Shown: positions 24,140-37,227, numbered from the stretch's first letter. The stretch is DNA of 64,000 bases from Lampris incognitus (GCF_029633865.1 NC_079212.1:100053433-100117432); one strand, 5' to 3'. Numbers and translations: made by a program. The notes: generated from the sequence alone by a model not told the origin.

Positions 24140-25750
24140 TTTTTTACTGGCATCTGGTTAACTTTTTATAGACTTCTGCTGTGTGAATTGGCCAAATATT
24201 TAATTCAGAAATGGAGATTGTTAATAGCCATTGGCCAGTGAGAGAACAGTTGCAATAATCAATAATATATAATCTCATCGGCAGAACAGTGCTTGGTAAA
24301 TTCATTGAGACAAATTGCAGTAATATGGTCAAATGTTCTAGCTTTAGGTAGGATTCTGGCTGCAACATTTTGAACAATCTGAAGATTTTTAGTCGTCATC
24401 ATCGGCGGTCTCTCAGGGTCGAGTATGACTGTCCTCCTTCTGGGTCCTTAGGTGGGCGTAAAGGCCGGACTTTTAGGACTAGCATGTGGCAGACCTGAAA
24501 ATAGAACATTACAGCAATCAAGTCTGGATGAAACCAATGCATGTATTAGAGTCTCGGCATCAGACATAGACAGGAAAGACCAAATTTTAGCTATGTTACG
24601 TAAGTGGAAAAAAGGCTCTCTTGGTGATTTGTTTAATGTGCTTATCAAAGCAGAGGCTCAGACATGACACCAATATTTTTGCTGCCACACTTTATGAAAT
24701 CACAGAGTTGTTGAGCGTTACTGTTGATAAAATTGGTGTCTGTCTAGCAGGGCCAATGGCCAGCATCTCAATTTTATCAAAATTTAATAGCAGGAAATTT
24801 AGAGAGATCTAATTTTCACAGCAGCCAAGCAGGCCTCTAAATTAGTCATTTGAGTATGATGATCAGGCCTTATAGATGCATACAGCTGAGTATCATCCAC
24901 ATAGCAATGGAAATTTATTCCGTGACTGGGTATAATTTGGCCAAGAGGTGAAATATAAAGACAAAAAAGTAGAGATCCATGAACCAAGCCCAGAGGTACA
25001 CCATATTTAACATCAGATAATTCCAATGTAATATTATAGCAGACACACTGTGTTCTTCCTATAAGTAGAATTTAAGCCAAGGTAGAGCTAGGCCAGAGAC
25101 ACCAAAATTACAGTTTATTCTGTATAATAGTTTACAGTGATCAATGGCGTCAAAGGCTGCACTGAAGTCTAGTAATAGAAACACAGAGGTGGAATCAGAG
25201 TCCATAGCAAGTAGAAGATCATTTACCACTCTGGTCACAGCAGTTTCAGTTCAGTGACAGGCCCTGAGAGCTGATTGAAAAGGTTCATATAGATTGTTTT
25301 CTTCTATATGGGTCAATGGTTGTTGATACACAACTCTCTAATACTTAAGAAAAGAATGGAAGATTAGAAACTGGTCGATAGTAATTGAGACCCTGGATCG
25401 AGGTGCAGTTTCTTAAGTCAAGGTTTGACCACCACAGCTGTCCTAAAACTGCTGGGAATAATGCCAGTATTAAGTGCTAAATTAACAATGTCTAGCATTG
25501 TAGGTCCCAGAAAAGGCCAGAAGTCTTTAAAAAAATTTGCTGGTAAAGGGTCAAGTAAGCAAGAATTTGATTTAGAAGCTGACACAAGCTTAGTCATAGT
25601 ATCAAGAGAGATAGCCTCATAGAGAAGGAGTTCAGTTGATATTATGTCACAGAAGCATGTGAATTGGTGTTCTTGCACAATTTTTTTTGTCTTTTTTCCC
25701 TTGTTGTTCACAGTAGTTGAGTTTGTATTGTGCAGCACAACATGCATTGA
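24140..25750 (-). pseudogene. L2/Rex1-type LINE reverse transcriptase, 5' truncated and decayed
   Basis: Minus-strand fragments in shifting frames follow family order. 25747-25418 has KLVSASKSNSCLLDPLPANF and GIIPSSFRTAVV, the N-terminal RT region. 25417-25027 retains traces of RPVSNLPF and the end of GRTQCV. 25026-24799 has GVPLGLVHGSLLFCLYISPL (family GVPQGSVLGP) and NFHCYVDDTQLYAS, the catalytic YxDD box with both Asp kept. 24648-24448 has AFFHLRNI-like and DAETLIHALVSSRLDCCNVL. About 24380-24340 has LQIVQNVAARILP-like sequence. It lacks the endonuclease half. Many stops make it inactive. Confidence 0.82.
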
Positions 25751-25759
25751 ATTTGAACT

Positions 25760-26674
25760 ATACAGTACAGTGGGAATTGAGTTTGAAATGTATAATAGCT
25801 GAATTAAGTTGAGTAGGTGAGAAGGGGTTGGAAAAAATAAGCGTATACTTCTACTCCTTTTTGAACATGTAACAAATAATCTGATGCATATGGAGATTTG
25901 TTCACGGAGTTTGATGTGTGGATTTGTTGATCACTTCAGATATTTGGCATTGGCTTTATCTGTATGTTCGAAATAAATCATCATCACCATCATCATCATT
26001 ATGGAGGGTATGTGTGTGTTTTCAGTTATTTTGCTTGTCTATGCATGTGCTCCTGTGAACCAAATCATTGTTGTGTTTGTATGTCTCTAAGATCAAAAAT
26101 ATTATAACTCTATCAGTGTGAAACAGCTTTATCTTTTTTTTCCCTATGATTTTGAATTTTTGTAGTGTGTCCCCAGCATGACAGCCATAGTGTAATTTTT
26201 TTAATTTGTTCTATCTGCTTTGAGTGTGCACTGAGTGCTTAGTCTTCACTTCAATAACTGCCCTCCCTTTTCCCCCTGGCCAGAGGGAGAATGTGGTATT
26301 GACCAGAGCTGACCACATTTCAATCACGTCCTTCAGTGTGAATTGATTTCTGGTCCAGCAGAATACTTATCAGACCAGCGACGTCTGGTACTAATGAAAA
26401 CCTTAAAAGCTGTCTGTCTACATGCATTCTTGCTGGTCATAAAGGGTGCAAACCATGAGGCTGGTACCATCGAGGAATGTGAAAACCCGGCAAAGTGCAC
26501 ACATTAAAGCTTACTTTCACTTTTTTTTTTAAACCTACACCTCATTAAAGGACAAGCCATGGTGGCATGTGCTGCTATGGCTATGTGGAATAACGTATCC
26601 ATGGCTGGATGTGGCGGACATCAAGAAACATATAACATATCTCAACATTGGTTCAACATCGTCAGTTTGTTTGA
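25760..26674. other. Unassigned DNA
   Basis: AT-rich. A short ATC-rich run lies at 25976-26000. No gene or repeat family recognised. Confidence 0.45.
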
Positions 26675-26986
26675 GGAATTGGGATAACTACTACTACTAC
26701 CTTCGGCTGCTCCCATTAGGGGTCGCCACAGTGGATCATCCGCTTCCATTTCTTCCTGTCTTCTGTGTCTTCCTCTGTCACACCAGCCACCTGCATGTCT
26801 TCCCTCATCACATCCATAAACCTCCTCTTTGGCCTTCCTCTTTTCCTCTTTCCTGGCAGCTCCATATTCAGCATCCTTCTCCCAATATACTCAGCATCTC
26901 TCCTCCACACGTGTCCAAGCCATCTCAATCTTGCCTCTCTTGCTTTGTCTCCAAAACGGTCCTGGGATAACGGAATTGGGATAACT
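26675..26986 (-). mobile_element. RTE-like LINE 3' end, perfect 15-bp TSD
   Basis: The insert 26690-26971 is flanked by GGAATTGGGATAACT (26675-26689, 26972-26986). On the minus strand it encodes REARLRWLGHVWRRDAEYIG, MELPGKRKRGRPKRRFMDVM and REDMQVAGVTEEDTEDRKKW to a stop at 26716, the conserved C-terminus of RTE-type polymerases. It is followed by TAATGGGAGCAGCCGAAGG and a TAG-repeat tail. The open C-terminal frame and intact duplication suggest a fairly young insertion. It is 5'-truncated to 282 bp. Confidence 0.82.
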
Positions 26987-27348
26987 GAATGCCTCAAAAG
27001 GAATTGAACAGTCACAGTACAATCAGACATGTTTTAATATGTTTGATTAAAAAAAAAAAAAAAAAAGGAAACGTTCAGTTGACAAGACGACTTCTGGAAG
27101 TAGCTGGTTAATCAGGTCAACATTTCTGGAAAACCACTTATTACAGACTCAATGTACCTAAGTTTTTCTTCAAGTCACCTTTCAACCCTATCAGTTACTT
27201 GTATAAGTTGCTCTACATGTAACTAGATGAGGTAGATTTAGAAAAGACCGAGAATAGATTTGAATGTTCTGTTTTTTTGCCATTAGCTACTGACAGCTCA
27301 GCTTCCCCTGTGTCAGAAAACACCAGCAACCACCAAGCTGGGTGGATG

Positions 27349-27835
27349 GGTGGACATTATTATTATTATTATTATTATTTTCCCCCTTTCTCTCCCCAGT
27401 TGTCAATTGTATCTGTCCAATTACCCCATTCTTCTGAGCTGTCCCGGTCGCTGCTCCACCCGCTCTGCCAATCCAGGGAGAGCTGCAGACTACCACATGC
27501 CTCCTCCGATACATGTGGCGTCACCAGCCGCTTCTTTTCCCCTGACAGTGAGGAGTTTCGCCAGGGGGATGTAATGTGTGGAAGGATCACACTATTCCCC
27601 CCAGTTCCCCCTCCCCCCTGAACAGGTGCCCCGACCGACCAGAGGAGGCGCTAGTGCAGCGACCAGGACACACACCCACATCTGGCTTCCCACCCACACA
27701 CATGGCCAATTGTGTCTGTAGGGACACCCAACCAAGCCGGAGGTAACACGGGGATCCGAACTGGCAATCCCCGTGTTGGCAGGCAACAGAATAGACTGCT
27801 ACACTACCCGGATGCCCCATACGGTGGACATTATT
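27349..27835 (-). mobile_element. SINE-B copy 4, 13-bp TSD, ATT tail
   Basis: Minus-strand SINE-B from GGGGCATCCGGGTAGTGTAG to GAGAGAAAGGGGGAAAAT, ending in an AAT repeat (27362-27380). The tRNA B box is altered to AGTTCGGATCC. GGTGGACATTATT flanks it at 27349-27361 and 27823-27835; four extra bases (ATAC) lie between head and right copy. Confidence 0.88.
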
Positions 27836-30800
27836 GAAATATTTTGACCCCTACACTTGCGGTAGGGTGAATTGAGCCATATGCCTCGAGGCAGCGACTG
27901 AGGAGAGAGCAGTGTGAGTTGAGCTGGAAACTATTTATTGCTGTTGCTGTGTTAAGTGTGCGATATAATCTAGGCTGTTGAACGTCACTCTCAGATGGCT
28001 GCTTTTACTTGACTTTTTATTGATTTATTTCATTAGATAGAAAAGTAAGTGTATCGTCACCGCCATGTCGGGGTACATTTCATCAAATACAAGAAGGCTT
28101 TGGTGTCTGGCAAAAGCAGTGTCACCAGGATGTGCAGAATATTCACATAGACATAAACAGCAATTGCTGGAAGACATCAAAACAGGTCCTATATGATTTG
28201 CATATGAATGGGTCTTTTTGTTATAAGAAAATAACAGCCTATCTGACTCTGTAACCAAGCAAGGGATTTTTACATGCGTTTATCTTTTTTTACCTACTGT
28301 GAAAAAGATAAGAACGTAGCATGAAAGAACACATAAACGGGTCCGTTAAGAAGACTACGTGATAAGTTGATACCTTTTGATAATTTCGAGATTCATCCTT
28401 TGTTCTCTACCAGATCGGAAGAATAATTCCCTGTTCCTCTCTAAATCTGTGTATGTTTGTCTGTTGTTTCATTCTGTCTTCTCTCATTTTCTCTGAATTC
28501 ATTTGCAGTCAGTGTCTCGATCTATAGATGTCTGTCTAACAGACTGCTGCTCTCCCTCTCTCTCTCTCAATTTCATTCAGCTTCTCTTCCTAATCAATCC
28601 CTCTCTCTGTCTCGCTCTCCCCCTCATCATTTGTGTTTCTCTCACCCAATATTCAGACACACACAGACATGTTTGTGTGTGAGTGATGTAACATGTCTGA
28701 GTTGATTTGGTTTGTGTGATGTGTATATGTTTGTCAAGCAAACCTTGCCAAGATGAGGATGTGTGTGCTGTCCCAGCTGACCGTGATGAAGAACAACATG
28801 AATACTTTCTACACATATGCCCTGTGTGACAAAGGGTTGATAGAGAGGTGTGGAGAGAGCGTGAGAGAGAAAGCGAGAATGGGGGCAACAATTAGTTAGT
28901 GGGAGAAAGAGAGAGACGGTAGAGGGAAACATAGTGTGCAGAAAGGGAAAGATGGGTGAGGAACGCTGGAAGACAGCGCATGAGAAAAAAGGGGAGGGAT
29001 AGGTGGGGAGGTAAAGAGAAAGCGATGGATGGATGGATGGAAACGTGAAGGTCAGCATTATCATGGTGCACTGGCAGGGCTTTCTCTTGTCCCACCTAAC
29101 TGTCCTGTTCTACGCTATCTCTCTGCTGCACACACACACACACACACAGTAGATGTGTGAACTAATTGTTGAAGCAGGAAATAAAAGACAGCGAGGGAGA
29201 GAGGGGGGGGCACCAGAAAAGAAGAAGAGGGAATATCAGCAGGATGGGAGAGGAGATAGTCACTGCTAGAATCAGGAACATCTTCTTTCTGTTCCAGCAA
29301 CGTCAAAGCCTTCCTGATGTCGCCGGGGAACGAAAAAAAAAAAAACTTCTCTCTCTCTCTCTTGCTCGCTGTCTCTTTCTTCATGATGCTATTCATAGCA
29401 TCACAAACGTCATGTGTGCTGTTAAAGCCTTTTTCTCTTTACAACACCATGCCAAAGTCTTGGGCTGTCATTGGTGAGCGAGTCGTACCTTCTCTCTATG
29501 CTGTCCCCAATAGCTAGAGTTGAATTTGTACTTTTAAAAGTTTTTTTTTATTATTTAATTTTTGCATAAAGTTGTTCTGTGTTATCCAGGGCTCAGTTTA
29601 TTCTCTTTTTTTTTCGTGGCATTTTTTGGAGTTGAAGGGAAACATTTCATGACACTTGGGTGGGTTAATGATACTTTGCTGGTACAAAGGTTTTTTTTCC
29701 CGAACACAATACTATTTAAATCAGAAGATCTCTTATTGTCCTTAACGGATTTTAGGGGGGGTCACACCAAAAAGAGGAAGAGTTCAGTTCCACTTTAATT
29801 CACGCTGTTGGTTATAAGAATTAGGGAATGCATGTGAAAAGTAGGTTTGCCTGTCTGCATTCCTATCTCCTCACATAAAACCCGGCAGCACTGTGGTAGG
29901 AGCTGAATCTCATGGTACTACGTGTGAATAAGATGTTTGACCTCTGAACTAATGAATGACTTTTTCCTCACACTATATCAAGCTATCAACTCCATGCCTG
30001 GTCTTCCTTTCAAATATTCTGGGATTTGGGAATCAGTCATACATTCTTAGTAATACTGTTGTAAGTCCTGTATGTAAACCCGTTTCCTCTGGATATGAGA
30101 AGAACTGCAGAGACTTAACTCTGCCCTGTGGCTTTTTTTTCATCTTCTTTTTTCGGATGCAAATACACAATTCACACGACTTTGCGCCAAGGCTGTCTTT
30201 GTGCTTCACAGCAGGGGCTTTCTTGTCCCTGTTGCATTATGGGACTTGCTGTTTGAGGCTGCACTGTGAGATAGGAGCAGCAGTGGGTGCTGTTGCATTC
30301 TCTTGCATCAGATGTTGGAAGACTGAAGAAAGAGTTACAGGAGAACGAGGAGCTAATGAGCTGGAGGGAAGGAGCAAGGGTGAGTGGAGAAGGGGCAAGG
30401 GAGTGGAAGGGTGATATGAGGAGCAATGGAGCTGAAAAGCGTGTCAGGAAGATGGAAAGTAAGATGAAGAGAAAGGCCAGAGAGCAGGACAGAAAGAAAG
30501 AAAGGGGAAGAAAAATGGGAGAAAGAGAGTGGAACAAACAAACAGTGGGGCCAATGAAAGAAGCGGCGGTGAAGAGGAGGGAGCGAGGCAGATAGGTGGA
30601 TAAGAGGAGAGATAAGGATGGAGATGTGCAGCTATGTGAGGGAGAGGAAGACTGACAGCCGGACCGAGATAACCTGTATAAACTGTCTTAAGAGAGAAAG
30701 AATTATGTTTGACCTAACAGGCCCTGAGGGAGTTCTGCAGAAGAGCTCCTTAATAGTGAGAGGAGCAGAACGGGTGTGTATGGCGCTTGTTATAACCTTC

Positions 30801-31171
30801 ATCTGCACACGGTGTGCGCACTTGTGAGTCCGTTAAAGGTTGCATTATAGAAAACCCAACACATCTTACGTAGCCAGTCTTCAGGCATCGCTTTATTTAC
30901 CTTGTTTATTGTCTTGTTTATGTGTGTGTATGTTGGGTGAAGAGGGGAGAGGAGAGGGAGGGGGGTAGAGGAGGAAACAGGAAAAACAAGTGGAAAAAGA
31001 GAGGAAGCAAGAAGAGGAAAGAAGAGAGTAGGAGAACTTTCTTGATGTCGTCCTGTCTTGCTGTCTTACTTTCGTACTTTTTAGATGTCTTGCTGCCCCC
31101 ACCCTTTCTTTATTTCTGTCTTTCATCTCTGTGCGAGATGAGAAATGGTGCTAAGCAGCTTCGTTATACCC

Positions 31172-31173
<2 letters not shown>
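27836..31173. other. Unassigned low-complexity region
   Basis: About 3.3 kb of alternating CT-rich (28540-28640), GA-rich (28850-29050, 30300-30620, 30940-31030) and AT-rich DNA. Frames such as 30287-30595 are purine-driven and lack domain features. An AC run of 9 units is at 29130-29149. I see no gene. Confidence 0.5.

Positions 31174-31258
<85 letters not shown>
31174..31258. repeat. (AC)n microsatellite
   Basis: About 42 AC units. Confidence 0.95.
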
Positions 31259-31259
<1 letters not shown>

Positions 31260-31733
31260 GCTACCTTCTCTCCATCATCTCCATTCTTCTGCTTACTCGG
31301 TTCGCCGCACTTTTCTTTCCATTATCGCTCCATTATCTTCTTTCTCTGCTTTAGCCTGAATAATGCAGCACAAAAGTGACTCCCCGCTTGCTGACAGACG
31401 ACTGAAAAACGAGACCGCTTGAGCCAGCCTTTTTAGCAGTGTTCATCATTAAAAAGCGACTTCTTCTAAAACTCTGCAGAAGGGGCTGAGATAGTTTCCA
31501 TTTAAATTCAACTGTCTGTTATAATTTTATTTCCACACTTGAGTGATATTCATTTGATCCTGTATATGGAAGTAATGCTTTATTGCACAATCTTAAACAA
31601 AATAGGTGCACTGTTTTTCAGTTGATAGCTGTTTAACATTGTCCATACTCCTTATGAAGGGTGGTGAGAAATCCCTCTGACACACCATGCCTTGCTTTAT
31701 TCGACAAAAAAATGAACAAACGAATAAATAATC
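31260..31733. other. Unassigned DNA
   Basis: Nothing recognised before the Tc1 element. Confidence 0.45.
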
Positions 31734-32956
31734 ACACCGATTAGCCAAAACATTAAAACCACTGGCAGGTAAGAGAATAATGTTGATTAACCTGTTACAA
31801 TGGCACCTTTCAAGGGGTGGGATATATCAGGCAGCAAGTGAACATTCAGATTTTGGAGTTAATGTGATGGAAGCAGGAAAAATGGGCAAGTGTAAGGGTC
31901 TGACCGACTTTGACAATGACCAAATTGTGATGGTGAGACGACTGGAACAGAGCATCTCCAAAACGGCAGGTCTTGTGGGGTGTTCTCGGTATGCAGTGGT
32001 GTCAGTACCTACCAAAAGTGGTCCAAGGAAAGACACCTGGTGAACTGGCTACAAGGCCATGGACGCCCATGGTTCACTGATGCTCGTGGGGAATGAAGGC
32101 TAGCCCGTCTGGTCCAATCTCACAGAAGAGCTACTGTTGCTCAAATTGCTGAAAAAGTGAATGCTGGCAATGATAGACAGGTGTAAGAACCCACAGCGCA
32201 TCACAGCTAGCTGCGTATGGGGCTGCGTAGCTGCAGACCAGTCAGAGTGTCCATGATGACCCCCGTCCACTGCCGAAAGTGCCTACAATGGGCGCATGAG
32301 CATCAGAACTGGACCATGGACCAATAGAACAAGGTGGTCAGGTCTGATGAATCACATTTTCTTTTACATCATGTGGAGGGCCAGGTGCGTGTGCGTCCTT
32401 TATTTGAGTAAAAGATAGCACCAGAATGCACTATGGGGAGAGGGCAAGCCGGAGGATGCAGTGAGAAGCTCTGGGCAATGTTCTGCCGGGAAATCTTGGG
32501 TCCTGGCATTCATGTGGATGTTACTTTGACACCACCTACCTAAACATCATTACAGGCAAGGTATACCCCTTCATGCCATCGGTATTCCCTGATGGCAGTG
32601 GCCTCTTTCAGCAGGGTAATGTACCCTGCCACTCTGCAAAGAAGTGTTCAGGAATGGTTAGAGGACCATGACAAAGTGTTCAAGGTGTTGCCTTGGCCTC
32701 CAAATTCCCCAGACCTCAATCCAACTGAGTGTCTCCGGGGGGTGTGCTGGAAAAACAAATCCGATCCATGGAGGCCCCGCCTCACAACTTACAGGAATTA
32801 AAGGATCTGCTACAAAAATCTTGGTGCCAGGTACCAGAGGACACCTTCAGAGGTCTTGTGGAGTCCATGCTTCGACGGGTCGGCGCTGTTTTGGTGGCAC
32901 ACAGAGGACCAACAGCATATCAGGCAGGTGGTCATAATGTTCTGGCTGATTGGTGT
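31734..32956 (+). mobile_element. Tc1-like transposon, decayed
   Basis: Inverted ends ACACCGATTAGCCAAAACAT and, from the right, ACACCAATCAGCCAGAACAT, followed by TTAAAACCAC / TATGACCACC. At 1223 bp it is full length for a compact Tc1 element. The right flank begins TA-like (ATTATT), but the left TA is degraded. The transposase inside is ruined. Confidence 0.85.
31882..32924 (+). pseudogene. Tc1-like transposase, multiply broken
   Basis: Starts [20 protein letters not shown] with an N-terminal helix-turn-helix ([18 protein letters not shown]), then shifts frame at about 32000. The first catalytic Asp region is VRSDESHFLLHHV-like near 32340. The second catalytic box reads QGNVPCH where the family has QDNAPCH, so the essential Asp has become Gly. 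The third region DLNPTECL keeps the Glu. Internal deletions near 32530 and a lost stop codon are also present. Confidence 0.82.
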
Positions 32957-34046
32957 ATTATTTGAAATATAGGCCGCTGCAATCCATTGAGACTCATTTT
33001 CTCCTAAAATTGGTTTTAAATTCGGAGATACATTTTAATATGACATCCCCTCTGCGATATCTTGCTCATTTTATGACAGCCATTTTCGCTGGAGCTGAGA
33101 TGTTTGAAAGGGGTTATTAGGTTGGTGGCTGCTGATTGGCTGTTGAGCTGTTTTTGGATTCCAGATGCTTCAGTCAGCTTCCTCATGTTGATAATCTGAT
33201 TCTGTTTCAGTGGTGAGATCTGAAGAAATGGCCTAGATTCAACACACACACAAACACACACACACACACGCGTGCATTCAGATGCATATTGAGCACACAT
33301 GCAGCCACAAAGACATGTACACATATACACAGACAGAATAAACAGACACACGCATGTATGTACGCACGCGCACACACACACACACATACACACACACACA
33401 CATGCACACACAGAAGTGGGGGGAGGGCTTTGCTGTGCACTCTGTGTGTGCATTAGTTTGTATGTATCTGTGTTAGGCTAAGCCTCTTGCTCTGAGATTA
33501 GCACTGATTTCCATTTCTGCAACACAGTAGAGGGGGAGAGGGAGAGGAGGGGAGAGAGAGGAGGGGAGGGAGAGGAAGGGAGAGCGTTGTAAGAGGGGAA
33601 AGTGTACGAGGGAGGGAACAACAGAGCTCGTTTGGTAAATAAAGTGGAAGACTGTGGAGAGGTAGAAAGAAGAGTGAAGGATAAGGGGGCCGCCGGAGGA
33701 GACAGGATGGCCCCGGGGTTAACAGATGAATCCCCGACCTGAGGGCCAGGATTCAAAATCAGGATCAGACTCTGTTCCTATCCAGCCAAGCAGGCTTCCA
33801 CCTGCAAGGAATTGAACCCCACGGCTAGTTCACATTAAACACAACGGAGGTAGGACAGCACATGGCGTAAGGTAGCAAAAGAAAGGTAGGCAGGAGACAC
33901 TGTGATATCAAGAGCATGATAGGTGTCCTCTGTATGCCTGTGCAAAAAGATGTACAGGTGTAAGTTAACAAATGGCAATTCCACAAATAAGGAGAAACAT
34001 GCAAAAAGCACCTCTCCACAGATTTTACACTTAAGAACATTGCACT
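32957..34046. other. Unassigned DNA with CA-rich patch
   Basis: An interrupted CA/CACG run at 33240-33412 and GA-rich 33525-33680. No gene recognised. Confidence 0.5.
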
Positions 34047-34412
34047 GGGCATCCTGGTAGCGTAGCGGTCTATTCCGTTGCCTACCAACATGGGGATCGC
34101 TGGTTCGAATCCCTGTGTTACCTCCAGCTTGGTCGGGGGTCCCCACAGACAAAATTGGCCATGTCTGCGGGTGGGAAGCCGGATGTGGGTATGTGTCCTG
34201 GTCGCTGCACTAGCGCCTCCTCTGGTTGGTCGGGGCGCCTGTTTGGGGGGAATAGCGTGATCCTCCCACGCGCTACACCCCCCTGGTGAAACCCCTCACT
34301 GTCAGGTGAAAAGACTCCACATGTATGGGAGGAGGCTTGCGGTAGTCGGCAGCCCTCCCCCGGATCGGCAGAGGGGCCGGAGCAGCGACCGGGACGGCCC
34401 GGAGGAGGGATA
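34047..34412 (+). mobile_element. SINE-B copy 5, internally deleted
   Basis: Head GGGCATCCTGGTAGCGTAGC, B box GGTTCGAATCC, body GGGAAGCCGGATGTGGGTAT, then AAAAGACTCCACATGTATGG with the AGCAGCTGGCG segment deleted. It ends GGACGGCCCGGAGGAGGG without the GGTAATTGGCC tail, so it is 3'-short. Confidence 0.85.
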
Positions 34413-35182
34413 CAAGCTGTGTGAAGACTATTGTCCCGTTTCAGTCCCCAGTGTGACAATTTTGCATCACATTCCTGAGCGAGACTTTTAAAGTGGCTGT
34501 ACGTCATGTTTCTCCTAAACAGACAAGGGAACATCAAGAGGCAGTGGTGAGCATTTGCAATCGAACATGCGGGTCAGTAACCACGTTTCCATCCAACTTT
34601 GTTTATGCACATTTTGTCATTTCAGATGAAAAAGTGTGAATGAAGCCGCTGTTGTGTAAAAGAGTGCAGAAAACCCAAAAGAAAAGCCAACAACAAGTGT
34701 GTGATGGAAACGCGTTTGGTGAATGAAATATTGAAACGTGAGCAGAATTTCATCTTAACTGGCCCGTCTTTGTCGTGGGTGTAAATGTGCGGGCACAAAA
34801 TGTAGGACGGGTAGGTCCACATTTAGTGTGCTATGTGCATGATGCACACGCACCTTAGTTCACCTCAGAATCTGTTTGAAACTTTGGACGGAAACATGAT
34901 TAACTGCAGTGTTTTCTCGTTTTTAATTATCGGTTTTATTATTTGATGGAGCGTTTCAAATATATACAATTAAGCAGTTGTTCGATAAGTGATGAGTCAG
35001 TCAGTCAGTCAGCATCCGCTGGTGAGGAGGCAGAATAAAACACATGGGGGGTATTAGCAGACGCAGAAGGGGAAGGAGAAAGCAGGTGTACTTGATGAAG
35101 AGAATGAAGACAGCAGGTTGTAATGACTGGCACTGACTCGTTCACCGTCCCCTGGTAACGCTGGGTGTGTGTGTGTTTGTGT

Positions 35183-35220
<38 letters not shown>

Positions 35221-35922
35221 TCCTTTCTGTCTCTTGCTCCTGTTTCTGGTGTTTCCACACGTCCCTTTTTTCCTCCCCCCTCTCTCCATGCCCCCTCCCC
35301 CCCATCTCTCTGCAGCTTTCTTTTATGGTGCAGTGTGGAACATCTGGGCGAAGTGCTTTCACATCGTGTGTAACTGTTGTCTCATAACACTCATGTGGTC
35401 ATCAGGGAGCAGCTATCTTTCTTAATTATCCACCAGAACAGACTGGATACAAAACGTAATTACTCTAAAATAATCGGTAAAACGAACCCAGCGCAGCATG
35501 TCAACAGCTTTTTTCCCCCTCTTCTTTATTTCTATATTCACTCCTGTCTTACTAACCTCATAGTTTTCTAGAGGTTTGTGGTTATTTTTCGTCCGCGTTT
35601 ACACATCCCCGTTCCTGGGTATGAAAAGAACCTTCTCCCCCTGGTCTAACAGAATTGTAAATGCTCTGTGAGGCTCCTCACGCTCTTTTAAAGATGGAGC
35701 AAAACCTCACAACTTCTTTTTTTTTTTTGCTGTAGGTTTTTACCACCTCTCCAAGTTACGACTGGTTGGCTGCAAAAGAAGCCGGTAGAGAAGTTTGAAT
35801 TTATCAGCAATTCTCATTACTTTACTACTCAAACTACTTTACAACTGCCAGGTTGCTTACCTGCCAAAGTGGCTGGTTGTGTGGACAAGCGTTCCACTTA
35901 ACCAGGTGATCATCTCCTGTTG
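34413..35922. other. Unassigned DNA
   Basis: A short CAGT repeat at 34995-35014 and a TG run at 35164-35213. No gene seen. Confidence 0.45.
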
Positions 35923-36073
35923 TCCATCCGTCCATCCATCCGTCCATCCATCCGTTATCCAAACCGTTTATCCTACACAGGGTCGCGGGGATGCGGGAGC
36001 CTATCCCAGCAGTCATTGGGCAGCAGGCGGGGAGACACCCTGGACAGGCTGCCAGTCCATCACAGCCCCCCCA

Positions 36074-36168
<95 letters not shown>

Positions 36169-36386
36169 GGACAATTTAGTACGGCCAATTCACCTGACCT
36201 ACATGTCTTTGGACTGCGGGAGGAAACCGGAGCACCCGGAGGAAACCCACGCAGACACGGGGAGAACATGCAAACACCACACAGAGGACCACCTGGGACG
36301 ACCCCCAAGGTTGGACTACACGGGGCTCAAACCCAGGACCTTGCTCTGAGGCGACCGTGTTAACCACTGCGCCACCGTGCCGCCCA
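35923..36386 (-). mobile_element. SINE-A copy 6, full length, expanded CA tract
   Basis: On the minus strand it runs from GGGCGGCACGGTGGCGCAG (best-preserved head, A box GTGGTTAACA), through body GTGTTTGCATGTTCTCCCCG and CCACAGTCCAAAGACATG, to CTGGGATAGGCTCCCGCATC and a GGATGG/GGACGG repeat tail (35923-35955). The internal dinucleotide tract (36078-36164) has grown to about 43 units. The B box is degraded to GGTTTGAGCCC. Confidence 0.9.
36078..36164. repeat. (CA)n microsatellite inside SINE-A copy 6
   Basis: About 43 CA units located at the same internal position as the TG tracts of SINE-A copies 2 and 8. Confidence 0.95.
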
Positions 36387-37153
36387 CAGTGGGACGGTGA
36401 TCCCCTGTTGTCTTGAAGTAGCAGTTGGCCAGCATGGGTGGAGCACTGTGAGACATTGTAGATCGTCTCCAAAACCTCAGTGCTGGTAGAGTGAAACACA
36501 GTGAAAGTCTGTGCACGGCTTATAGTACACATGAAACAGTCTGGATCACACAGCACCATGCATGAACATGTCAGTCACAAAGACCCCTGCCACGCCGCTT
36601 GTTTTCCCTTTGACTTTTCTTTTGCAGATGTGTTTGATCGTCGGGTATTGATTTTGGATCACCGAGCCCATGTCATATATTGTCTGCACTACTTGCACGG
36701 GTCCATTGATAGATAAATGATACGGCTGTTTCTGTATACAGTACCAATGAAGGATAAAGAAGGAGGACGTGCATGTGGAGGAGCCTCTACAATAGCTATA
36801 ACTGTATTAATGGAGGCTAAACGGAGGATAAACGGAGGATAAATGATTGCTGAGGAGCTTCTAGGACCATCATTATCACTGTACTCGCCAAGCTTCGTGG
36901 GATAGATGTTTCTTGCTAGCAAGTTTTTTGTTTTGTTTTGTTTTCTACTTTATAAATTGTTTGCAGTAAATTGAGCAAGCTTATCACTCAGAGATGTGTT
37001 TTTGTGCTCCCTTGTTTGTGCCGATGTAAGACGTTTACTGAACAAAACAGACTGGATGGCACAGTGGGTTGCTGCCGTCTACATGGGTGCTGTGTATGGG
37101 TGTTTCAGGAGGTGATTTACCGTACCAGCTGAGCTCCGATTAATAGTACTGCC

Positions 37154-37227
<74 letters not shown>

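Noticed and set aside
28642..29064. 140-codon minus-strand frame
   Set aside because: CT/GA-rich DNA with mixed low-complexity translation; no support.
30287..30595. Possible coiled-coil protein of 102 codons
   Set aside because: Lys/Glu/Arg-rich translation of purine-rich DNA; no conserved motif, and the minus strand is open too.
31735..32956. Active Tc1 transposase at 31.7 kb
   Set aside because: Frameshifts, a catalytic Asp replaced by Gly and internal deletion exclude activity.
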